Of a stretch of DNA of 64,000 bases, positions 53,526-63,363 are shown piece after piece. The translations under genes and the position numbers were made by a program. The notes below the pieces were generated by a model. It had not been told where the DNA came from and made no database searches. It saw only the letters and a list, made by a program, of their open reading frames with translations. The stretch covers positions 535,342,394-535,406,393 of the forward strand of contig OY728143.1 in the NCBI GenBank assembly GCA_963277665.1. The letters run 5' to 3'. This stretch comes from Viscum album (Eukaryota > Streptophyta > Magnoliopsida > Santalales > Viscaceae). The first letter of the stretch is position 1; each line of letters opens with the position of its first letter.

Positions 53526-55560
53526 ACATACCCTCCTTAGGATATCTCATCCTTGATCTAATACCTCTACCTTTTATATGACTCGTCATTGAAGAGTATT
53601 GGACATTAGGATCACATGGGTGATTCTAATTCCCAAATATTCTTGTGAACACAATATTTTTCCCATATCACTAATACTATAGGAAATATTTGTCTTGAAT
53701 TTTATTCTCTCTATGGTCTATGATATGAACTAGATTCTCCTAAATGGATAAATCAGTCTATAATTGATATTATCAGCATCAAAATCATTTAACGAATCAT
53801 GAAATTGCCATTAGATATGAGATATATGTAATTCATATTTCAAGAAAGAAAATTTATATGGAATATCTATCCAGTTTGACAATTGGTCCAACCCTTTCCA
53901 TAATTAAAATCACCCCCATACACCAAGGAACTTACTTACGCTGCCACTATATATAAAGGTGCCCCATTCTAGGTTAAACATGAAAAAACATCTGGTCACC
54001 TATCTAAAACTCTAGGGTTCAATTAACCTAGCCCATATATTCTTTCTCAATACTCTATGTTATATCCATCCTCTTAGGTATCAACAGTACATTATATATC
54101 ATCTCCCTAATGAGACTTGTCCCAAACATTGTCACCACTCCATCCTCCAACCAATTTGAGGGTGAACATCAGGAAATCCCATACAAAGCCTCATAATTCA
54201 AAATCTAAATAATATATTAATAAATTATTTTATATTAAAATTACACAAAAACTTTATAATTCTTTGGGAAACCTCCAAAATCAAGGATGCATGCCTTCAA
54301 CATGTCCTCAATAACCTAAATAGTCTATGTAAAGAATCCATCAGGTAGTGGATTATTTTATAACTCAATTTCAACTGAAATACCAATTAATTATACAACT
54401 ATTTACAAAATTGTGATTAATAAGTAATCCCTAAAAGAAATAATGCTCTGATGGATCTTGTTTAGCTATATGATCTATCGGACATAGAACCTTACCAGGT
54501 CATCAACCATAGAGGCCTCCCATATTGGTAGAAATGTGAAACCGTCTTCAACTAATCCATGGTAATAAATAAATAATCATTCCCACAAGTATTATTTCAC
54601 TAAACCATCACAAAATATAATGTTGAATCATTATATTTATATTATTGGATGGGTAGAGACAGTTAGTGACTAGAAGGCTAGTGATTCCCTACCTTTAACT
54701 ATAGATAGGTGGAGCACCAATCCACGAACCATAGTATCTTGTTTTTCATTCCTACTCGTCAATAATAAAGATGGATAACATGATACAACTTCATAGATCG
54801 TGGTGTATTTACCACCTAGAATTATGAACCCCCCCCCCCCCCCACACCCCATCAAGTCCTCTTGATTTTTAGTGGGAAATAAGTCCTTCAAAGGAACATA
54901 GATTATCTTATCCTCACCTATAGTCCGGAGTTGTGGTAGCTCCCAACCATCAAATATTTCTCTGAGGATGAGCTAGTTTGGATCTAAAATAAATATTATC
55001 TATATGTAATAAAAATAAATGGAACAATTTATAAATGTGTCGGAAATACTTTATTCTGGTCCTCCTAAACAACTAAATGAATTTTAGTAAAAACATTCAT
55101 CAATTTCCACTCAATAGTAAATGCTTATAAAATATAATTTTTCATCATTCAGTTCAAAAAATTAGCCCTTATATTTCTCTTCCTTAGTGTATAATCTAGA
55201 TCAAATTCAAAACACTGGAGGCACCCGACCAACCAACACCATTGATTGTAGAAATCCTACTGAATAAAACTACACCTAAAAATTCTATTTCTCGTATAAA
55301 ACTCCAGACGTCACCCTAATAAATATAGTTTTGAGAACATCAATGAATGAAATATATATGCTATCTTGAGTTTATGAAGTGGGTAATTCCATTCAGGTGG
55401 TCTGAACTACCAATACTAATATACCATAACATGATACCCATATATCATGCTTTTACCAATCCCAATACTGAATTCAACATAGAGTACTACTATCTCTGTA
55501 AAAACTAATCTTGGTGCTGAGGTCAATATCCCCAAAAACTCCTCACAAAATTCTAACTCA
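53526..55560 (-). pseudogene. Element G: integrase and chromodomain relic
   Basis: On the minus strand the chromodomain end reads NIWELESP (about 53617-53640), where E has ATWDLED, preceded by IIDHRENKIQDK (near 53715), matching ILDRSEKVLQNK. Upstream, ILIMERVGPIVKLDRYSI (near 53880-53930) corresponds to the GPY/F module segment EILDHVGKVAYRLALP. The integrase core and RNase H, expected between 54000 and 55500, are too decayed to recognise, and a frame at 54670-54891 with a glycine run comes from a 17-base C run. Stops throughout exclude function. Confidence 0.55.
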
Positions 55561-57852
55561 ACAATCATTATCCCTTTTTGGTTATGCTTTTAATAGGCAC
55601 CCAAAAATGTGAAAATTCATATTATAATTTCATTAATATCCCTCCAAGCCGGAAAATATTTGAACAAAAAAGACATTTTTTGTCTTCCGCCAACATACCA
55701 AAACTCCCACCTTTGATGTGTTCATAAACATTCCCTTTTATTATATGATATTCCACCTGAATTTTACCTATTATATCAAAAACAACTTTACGAAATTGGC
55801 ATATAAAAAATGAGCTAGTCGTGAGACTAAAACTATATCTAGTTTTTGTGAATTATCCATTCACATCTGATAATATAATAGAATATAATCTACAACAACC
55901 AGCAAAAATAATTTACATATAGATATAATACTTCATTCATCAAGGCCATAAAATATTGTTGGGGCATTAATTAGGTGGTAACACCTCTATAAATACTTTT
56001 AGAGGTTGTACCTACTATGAAAATCTATGCATGGTATATCAGAAAGTCTTTCCCTCACATGGAGATATCCTAACATCAGGCTAATCATGTAAATCTTTTT
56101 AGAAACCCTATATTGATCAAATAAATCCTTGAAATAACGTAGTTGATATCAGTTATTAACATTCACTAGATTCAATTGCTGATAAGCCACACATTTTTGT
56201 AAGGTTTCATCCGCCTTCTTGAAAAAGATGGAAGGATTACCATTATTTTATCTACTATGGAAGAAAAACATCATTTCATTTAAATCCTCTAGGTGGTTAT
56301 TTAAATACAGTTTATCTAATAGATACATCTGACATGGAGGGATAGACATAGCCTCAGTGTCAGGCATAATATAGATAGGGATCTCAAACTCTAGTTAAGG
56401 TGGAATTCCTGAGTATTTTTCATGGAAAAATTATATAAATTGGACCACCATAGGATGTCTAAAAAGTATCCTCTCACCTTCATCATCTAATATAAGGTTG
56501 AAAGACTCATCTAAAACCTCCCTTAAGCTTTTTTTGGCCCAGAACATCTTGGCCTGCCAATAAGTCCCACTCCCCTTGTGAACATAACTACCACATTTGT
56601 GTGATACAAAGTACATTGATCGATGGTATTGGTCTATGTGACCCAAAATGGAACCATCTAATCCATTCCCATAATTAGGACAAAATTGGTCATTTTGTGC
56701 ATGAAAAGTTCTAATAAAAACAAAAAACCTCTAATCTAAGGAGAACACACCAAGTATCATCATATTATTTCTTATCAAACTCCCAATGGGATTTCGGCAG
56801 ACATCATCATGTACACACACTGGATATACAAACCAATAACTTCCACAAATTGAGTTGAAAATATTGAGTGTGATTCCCCTGTGTAAAGACTCTTAGAATA
56901 AAAACTCCAAATGCCAAGAATTATACATCTCATTCTATAAGTCCCAGTTTCCATATCTACAGGAATAGTAATTATTATATGTATTTCCTCTAAACCTCTA
57001 CTCAATGTTCTATCATGAAAACCTAGAGTTATAATAACCTATTAGTGGATCTTACTCTGAATATCCACACACATTCCAATAACTCAAATGATGAAACCAG
57101 TCAAAATCAAACAACCCACCTTCCACAGAGTAACAGATCCTACACCAAATCCATAAACTATCATTGAGGCACTATCAATAGGTGTATGCATTGTCCTAAA
57201 AAACAAATAGAGATATTTCATCTTCCCATGTGATAAAAACTCAAATATAATCATATCATAATTAAAATGACAGTGACCTTAAATAATTCACAAATTATAT
57301 TTGATGGTACTAAATCGCTGAATGGATCTACCCCCATTTGTCTCTTGTGAACCACCAAATCAATGATTCCTACCATCAGATGATCCATTACAAACTGGCC
57401 TTGGTCACCCTAATCCATGATCCATATGAAAAATCCTCTCTAAAAAAAAGTCTTGATTTACAATCTTGTTGATTTCGGTTGGATAGAAGGTGACAACATT
57501 CTCCCTTTTCTCTTGTATAAGGCTATCCTTTAAGCATCCGTCCCTCACCAACCCTAACAATCCACCAAAAATATTAACCATTCTAAGATAGTAAAATTAT
57601 TTATATACTCTAATATAGATAGGCTCCCATTCTCTAAGTTAAATAACACCCTTTACTAATTATATTGTAGAGTCTTGTGGAAATTTTTTTCAAAGAATAT
57701 AGTCTATAAATACTTCTAGATCATACCTGCATGATGATCAGAGGAAATCACAATTTCCCTCCATCGCCACGCCTAACCTTAATGTATATAGTAGGGATTA
57801 TTCCCCCATTATTTTTCTGTGTATTCCTATTCCAGAATATATAATGAATTTT
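55561..57852 (-). pseudogene. Element G: gag, protease and reverse transcriptase relic
   Basis: Minus-strand matches, in order: LYTGESHSIFSTQFVEVIGL near 56815-56880, a decayed aspartic protease site (DSGxxHSFIS type) whose catalytic Asp is now Thr; ILGHIDQYHRSMYF near 56605-56650, the region of MDWLS; PMVVQFI then SGIPP near 56400-56450, the linker; PDTEAMSIPPCQMYLLDK near 56315-56370, PSIFFKKADETLQK near 56200-56240 and CVAYQQLN, the start of reverse transcriptase; and LINAPTIFYG near 55950-55980, matching the TNAPAIFMD box. The stretch 57000-57852 should hold gag but no capsid or zinc motif is recognisable. Confidence 0.65.
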
Positions 57853-60043
57853 TGTAAAGACCCAAAATTTTAAAATAGTTTTTTTAAAATTATTTGGGAT
57901 TATTACAAGTCTTCCAAAATCGATGACAAGTGATTCCGAGGCCCAGAGGGCCTGGAACAGATTTTGATACTTTTTTAGCGGTATGTTTAGTAAATGTGCA
58001 GTGGATGTTTTCTATCATTTTAAACAGTGACTGATTTAAAAATACAAGGGTGTTGTCGAATCTGTTCTGCTGGGATTCTCTTATGGGAAGCTTAACTTTG
58101 ACCAACAATGTTAAGACAGAAAAATTTATTTTATGGAATTTACAAAAATAAAATAAAATAACTAAAGGTTATTTTTTATTCTTTTTTCAATCGATGGAAA
58201 AATGGTGGTCGGTCCTCAGTGCAACATCAAACCATTTAATGGATTGACTCCTAAGTTGTGTAACCTCACTGTAGGGATAAATTATGGGTTGTGTAACTGC
58301 ACCAAGGAGAGAGTTAAGAGGATCATTAATTAAACTCATTAATTAACCTCATTAATTGTCTGATGTGTTAATCTCCACCTTCCCCTCCATTTAATTTGAG
58401 CCTAGGATTGGGTTTTGGGAGAGCTCTGAGATGAAGCTCTGATGAAGCGCAGATGAATTTCTGCTCCGAAGAAGAACATGATCGAGTGATGGTCGTTGGG
58501 GGTAACGGTGAACGATGAAGAACGTCGGCAAACACCTTGGGGCATGGACACCCATTCCTCTTTTGCAACATCTTCCAAAAAACTCAAGGTATGGGTTTTT
58601 TTTTGTTCAATTAAAAATTGTAAATATCTTTAAATACTATCTATTTTAATGCCAACACAGAGGGGGCAGACCAAAAGAACAAGGCCCAGAACATCTGCAG
58701 TTTTTTGGATTATGATGCATTTCTCATGGGAAACTAGAAGGTAAGGAAGCACATGGTGAGCCAGTCGTGTGTCTGGTGGAGAAGAGATGTGCCACCGGCC
58801 TAGCTGGCGGTAGGAGGTGGCGTGACCCGGCAGCGCTCATGGTTGGTTGAAGCTGCGGCCACGATGGGCCACGTTACTAGAGGAGGCCCGCCCTATCATC
58901 GCACCTAGAAGGTGGAAGTTGCTTCCATGATAGACCATAGTGTTGTAGGAGGTGCACCTCAACTGTGCTCTTGGGAGGAGGAAGCCACGATCATGATGGG
59001 TCATGGCGCTGGAATCCCACGGTGCCAATGTGGCACCATGTGGAGAAGCCAACCTATCGTGTGGGATAACGCGAGAGACATGGTTGGTGGACCTGGCTAC
59101 ATGAGCAGGTTCCAGACATGGCTATGGTACATCTGGGGTTAAGGGATCCAGCCCGCTACCATGAGCTGGGGTGAGCCTAGCGGGTCGTGCCACCAGGTGT
59201 GTCAGACCCTTTAGGCCGGCCTAGTGGGCCGGCTCGTACCCAGCAGAGTCGGGCCAGGCACAGAGGTCCAAGTTGACCCAATTTAGGCCAAACCCCAATT
59301 TCGGTTGACACTAATCAGTTTAGGCCAACCCATACTGGGTTGGGTCTATCCAACAAGGTTGTCCTGGACCCGAACCCCTTTCAGCCCAGTTACACTTAAT
59401 TAAGAATATCTTCTAATCCGGACCTCTGTTCGACAGACAGTCTATGGCACCAGATCCCTTAAAATGAGGAGGTCCTTTTGAGATACATCATGTGTTTTTT
59501 GGAGAAATATGGAGTTTTTTCTGGTTGGATCATACCCTATTCCAACTGGTCCCTCAGCACTAAAATTCCTATAACATACAGACCGAGCATCCAATTGACA
59601 AGTTGTCTGATGCGTTGGTACCCTTATTACATGGGAGATCATCAGGTTACTTCCTCATTGGACTCTATGACAGTTGAAATAAGACTGATGGATTGAGGAG
59701 TGGATCCTCCCAGAATCATGTCTGATTTGTGTGGGAGTCCAGTGGTTGGCAGATATGTGATGAATGAATAGTGATCTTGTGTGGATCAAAACTGAGTGAT
59801 CCCTTGTGGATCAACACTGAGATATCTTGTGTGGATCATCAACGATAAAATGGGTGTGGATCTGCATCGAGTGATCCTACGGGGATCAGAACCGAGCGAT
59901 CTGGTGTAGATCATCACCGAGCAGTCCTCTATGGATCAGCACCGACTGATCTAGTGTGGGTCAGCAGCAGATCCTCAAGAAAGAATAATATGATCTATAT
60001 TTATGGCTAAAATTTTTTACTTCTATATGTAATATTAAACCTG
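57853..60043 (+). repeat. Segment H: LTR-like, locally GC-rich, family unknown
   Basis: It starts TGTAAAGACCC after an AT-rich stretch, in the style of plant LTR starts, and is cut on the right by the CACTA element. Base composition is unlike the rest of the window: 58700-59300 is rich in GGC and GCC. Within it, GGCCGGC repeats occur near 59210-59232 and GTTGGGT or TTAGGCC words recur near 59280-59350. Several overlapping short frames on both strands (58368-58587, 58837-59142) have no recognisable domain. An LTR leader is the simplest reading, but a fragment of a host-derived or captured sequence cannot be excluded. No gene is called. Confidence 0.35.
59773..59972. repeat. 25-bp minisatellite, eight units
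   Basis: Eight adjoining units of exactly 25 bases, without indels, of the form GATCnnGTGTGGATCAnnACnGAGn. Most units contain two GATC sites. Units diverge at several positions each, so the array is old or was amplified from a degenerate repeat. Confidence 0.85.
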
Positions 60044-60058
60044 CACTACTGCAGAAAA
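60044..60058 (+). repeat. CACTA terminal inverted repeat, left end
   Basis: CACTACTGCAGAAAA. Plant CACTA elements begin CACTA(C/G), commonly CACTACAAGAAAA; here CACTAC is followed by TGCAGAAAA. Confidence 0.75.
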
Positions 60059-60139
60059 TGTTTTTTAAGTCGGTTATTTTTCATTTTTTACGTCGGTTTT
60101 TAGCTGACCTTAATACAGCCAAAGATATAAATAACGTTT

Positions 60140-60625
60140 TTACATCGGTTTTTTAAAAACCAACGTAAAAAACATAGCATCGCGGTGCTTGTCACGTCGT
60201 TTAATTAATAAACGACGTGAAAAAATCAGAGGGGTTTATAAGGTCGGTTATTATATAACCGCCATGATAAACCGGGGGGTTTATCATGTTGTTTATATAA
60301 TAACTGACATTATAAACCCGAGCGGGGGAGTTTATCACATCAGTTATTTACTAACCAACGTGATAAACCCCTGGGAGATGAGTTATCACATCAGTTATAT
60401 AATAACCGATGTGCTAAACCAGTCTGGGGGGTTTATCACGTCGGTTAATAAATAACCGATGTGATAAACCATTTCCCAGGTCTTTTATCACGTCGTTTAT
60501 TAAATAACTGACTTCATAAACCATTCCACATGTTTTTATCACGTCGGTTATTAAAAAACCGATGTGATAAACCCTTCCCGATTTTTTTGTCACGTCGGTT
60601 ATAAAATAACCGACTTGGAAGACAA
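60140..60625. repeat. Subterminal array of about ten palindromes
   Basis: Palindromic units of about 24 to 40 bases repeat every 50 bases or so. The core is CGTCGGTTAT followed by its reverse complement ATAACCGACG, with GTTTATCA and TGATAAAC arms in most units; clear examples are 60428-60470, 60530-60572 and 60590-60622. In En/Spm-type elements subterminal repeats bind the transposase; here their exact binding role is inferred. Confidence 0.8.
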
Positions 60626-60780
60626 AGTTTTTTAAAAAAAATAGAATGTAGTCCTCTGCTCTCCCCAAAAATCAACCAGAAACCAAATCAAGAATTCATA
60701 CCACAAAAAAAATAAAGAGATCAAAACAAGAACTAACACAAATTTAAACATTTACATTGATAACATATAAAACTTACCCA
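60626..60780. other. CACTA spacer between palindrome array and C-rich repeat
   Basis: AT-rich spacer, nothing recognised. The 60780 boundary marks an abrupt change to C-rich sequence. Confidence 0.4.
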
Positions 60781-61870
60781 ACTTGACAGCCCCCACCCTC
60801 ATGTATACCCCCTGGACAGCCCTCCCCCACCCCATTGGAGCCCCCACCACACCCCTGGACTGCCCCGACCCCTGGATAGCCACAAACACCCCTCGACAAC
60901 CCCCCCCCCCCCCCCACCTTCCTGAACAGCACCCCCTCACCCCACTTGACAGCCCCCACCCCAATGGAGCCCTCACCACACGCCTGGACTTCCCCCGACC
61001 CCCTGGACAGCCCCAAACACCACTCGACAACCCCCCACCATCCTGAACAGCACTTCCTCACCCCACTTGATAGCCCACACCACACCCCTGTTCTGCCCCC
61101 CGACCCCTGGATAGCTCCAAACACCTCAGGACAACCCCCCCCCCCCCCACCTCATGTATACACCCCCACACCCTGGACAGCCCTCTCCCTCCCCATTGGA
61201 GCCCCCACCACACCCCTGGACAGCCCCCCGACCCCCTGGATAGCTCCAAACTCCCCGGGACAACCCCTCCACCCCACCCCCCACCCTCATGTATACACCC
61301 CCCACGACCTGGACAGCCCTCCCCCACCCCATTGGAGCCCCCACCACACCCCTGGACAGCCCCCCGACCCCCTGGACAGCTCCAAACACCCTGGGACAAC
61401 CCCCCCACCCCCCACCCCCACCCTCATGTATACACCCCCACGCCCTGGACAGCCCTCCCCCACCCCATTGGAGCCCCCACCACACCCCTAGAGTGCCCCC
61501 CCCCCCGAACCCCTAGATAGCCCAAAACACCCCTGGACAACCCCTGCACCCTCATGTATACCCCCCCCCCCACACACACCCTGGACAGCCCTCTCCCACC
61601 CCATTGGATCCCCCACCACACCCCTAGACTACCCCCCGACCCCCTGGACAGCCCCAAACACCCCTGGACAACCCCCCCCCCCCACCCACCCTCATGTATA
61701 CCCCCACCCCCTTAACAGCACTTCCACACCCCTAGAAAGCCTTCCCACACCTCTGGATATCCCTCCCACCCCCCGGACTCCCCCCCCCCACCCCACCAAA
61801 TAGCCCTCCCAGACCCCACGACACCCCCCAACCCACTGAACACCCCCCCACACCCTTCGAACCTCTCCCC
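60781..61870. repeat. C-rich minisatellite, unit about 135 bp
   Basis: The word CTCATGTATAC recurs at about 60799, 61152, 61287, 61424, 61552 and 61692, giving spacings of 128 to 140 bases, with two further units lacking the word between 60940 and 61150. Each unit contains CCTGGACAGCCCTC, CCCCATTGGAGCCCCCACC and runs of C up to about 16. The plus strand would encode proline-rich and the minus strand glycine-rich peptides in every frame, so the many frames here (60774-61657) are composition artefacts. The tract lies in the CACTA element between the terminus and the Ulp1-like gene. Confidence 0.85.
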
Positions 61871-62062
61871 CATACTAGAATCCATACCAGAAAACCCATC
61901 ATAAGTAGACCAAAACAAGAAGTATAGAAAAATTAAACATTCACATATATAACATTCAAAACATACATTGTCAACTTAAAAAAAACTAAATCCAACCTAA
62001 ATTACTACCAAATACACAATTATAATGACAATATTCAAAATTACATTTTACATTACAATCAA
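61871..62062. other. CACTA: 3' flank of the Ulp1-like gene
   Basis: AT-rich, presumably the 3' untranslated region of the minus-strand gene. No other feature seen. Confidence 0.4.
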
Positions 62063-63363
62063 CTAAAATTCAATCAAACCTGTAAAATAATTTGACCACT
62101 CCACTTGTAATTTTTTGATGTCTTCAGCAGTATAGGGCGGAGGGTCATCAAAAATCTACAAATGAAAAGGATAGTAGTTAACGTGTATAATGAATAAATC
62201 AAATTGAAATATTATGGAAATGTTTATGAGGAAATCTTACCATGTCAAAATTCACAACTATCCCAGTTTTTATTATTTCATACATAAATCTTAACATATA
62301 ATATCCATATTCGATGACGCCTTGTTGTTCATAACAATTCTGTTTTAATGAGTGTAAATTCAATATATTATTATTATGTAATAAATCAAAAAGTACAAAT
62401 TATAAATGGATATTTACCTTCACATTTAGATATTTGATCTTTGCTCTCCTTTTCTTTGTGTTTTTTTTAAAGTAGGCCCATCCCCTATTAGAAAATAATA
62501 CGAATGGGGTAAATTTAAAATTCATTATAATATATAAAACTATTGAGAAATTGAAACTTAATTTTCCAATATATTCTTAAAACTTTCACGAACATAATCA
62601 CGGACAGAGAATATCAATTAAAGTGCTTTCTCCCTTGGTCAAAAACCCCCTAACATCCAATGATCACTGATAAAACTAAATTTAACGTTAGTGGTTTTTT
62701 ATGTTAAAAGATAATTAACTCTTTGAGAGAGATGTGTTTCATACCTCTCACAAAAAGGAATCATCCAACATTGTGTGACTATATTCTTTTCAAGTCTTTC
62801 AGCAATATAAAGAATTCCTTGATCCTCATCTAATGCACATGCTTAAGGGGAAATCATTTTTGGTTCCATGAATCCATATACAACTGTCAGCTCATTCCTA
62901 TCACAAATTTTATAAAGATACCTAATACAAAACAGACATAAGTATACATTTTTAATAAATATAACGTAGGGTAAATGTGTTAAGACTTACATGGAAAAAA
63001 ATTCACCACGTTGATGCCCAACTTATTTCTAGTAAAAAGCTCCATGATATCATTTTTCATAATCCCCACACTTATTTCACATCCAAAAACACGATCTTCT
63101 ATTGGAAACTCATAATGACCCGCCAACAAATTTGAATATCTTGACAATCTTTCAAGACTAATAGAATATGTATCTGATGTCATATCCATTTGTCTTTGTT
63201 GTTGTCTATACAGTATTTCTTTACCTTTGACGTATTCCTGTAGAAATAAATTGAAAAATATATTAGTTTTCCAATGATAAAACAACATTAATAAAAAAAA
63301 TAAAATAAAATATATAACATTCAAACCTCTATGGTAATGAGTCGAAGAAGACTGGATCGCCAA
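62063..63363 (-). pseudogene. Ulp1-like (C48) protease gene of the CACTA element, decayed
   Basis: CACTA elements of many plants carry a gene related to Ulp1 SUMO proteases. Minus-strand exons with GT-AG borders by eye: 63327 rightwards (joining a proline-rich exon), 62991-63237, 62745-62921, about 62560-62675, 62418-62484, 62241-62339 and 62063-62155. Key blocks are DRVFGCEISVGIMKNDIMEL, YLYKICDRNELTVVYGF, SDHWMLG (catalytic His), NCYEQQGVIEYGYYMLRFM and PPPYTAEDIKKLQVEW before the stop at 62063-62065. The usual catalytic Cys in the E-C-G-Y-Y block is Tyr here. A stop lies in the 62745-62921 exon, another in the His exon, and the phase breaks between the first two exons listed from 62991. 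It could not make an active protease. Confidence 0.65.

Larger units (their letters stand above)
51104..57852 (-). mobile_element. Element G: 5'-truncated Ty3/gypsy chromovirus (minus strand)
   Basis: A minus-strand element with a 3' LTR (51104-53525) and a decayed gag-pol (53526-57852). The 5' LTR and primer site are not seen; the LTR-like segment H begins at 57853 in the opposite orientation and probably replaced or separated them. The polyprotein order (protease, reverse transcriptase, integrase tail, chromodomain) is clear on the minus strand. Stops and frame changes are frequent. Confidence 0.65.

Noticed and set aside
54670..54891. A 73-codon minus-strand frame with a polyglycine run
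   Set aside because: The run is the translation of a 17-base C homopolymer; the frame lies in a decayed gypsy polyprotein.
58368..59142. Candidate short genes in the GC-rich segment H
   Set aside because: Several frames overlap on both strands without a domain or a believable start; high GC alone lowers stop frequency.
60140..60625. Regularly spaced palindromes resembling a CRISPR array
   Set aside because: The intervening sequence is itself repeated, the setting is a plant CACTA element, and no cas-like gene is near.
60752..61657. Many overlapping frames of 60 to 181 codons on both strands, proline-rich or glycine-rich
   Set aside because: They come from a C-rich tandem repeat with few stop codons in any frame; no start context, domain or splice structure supports a gene.
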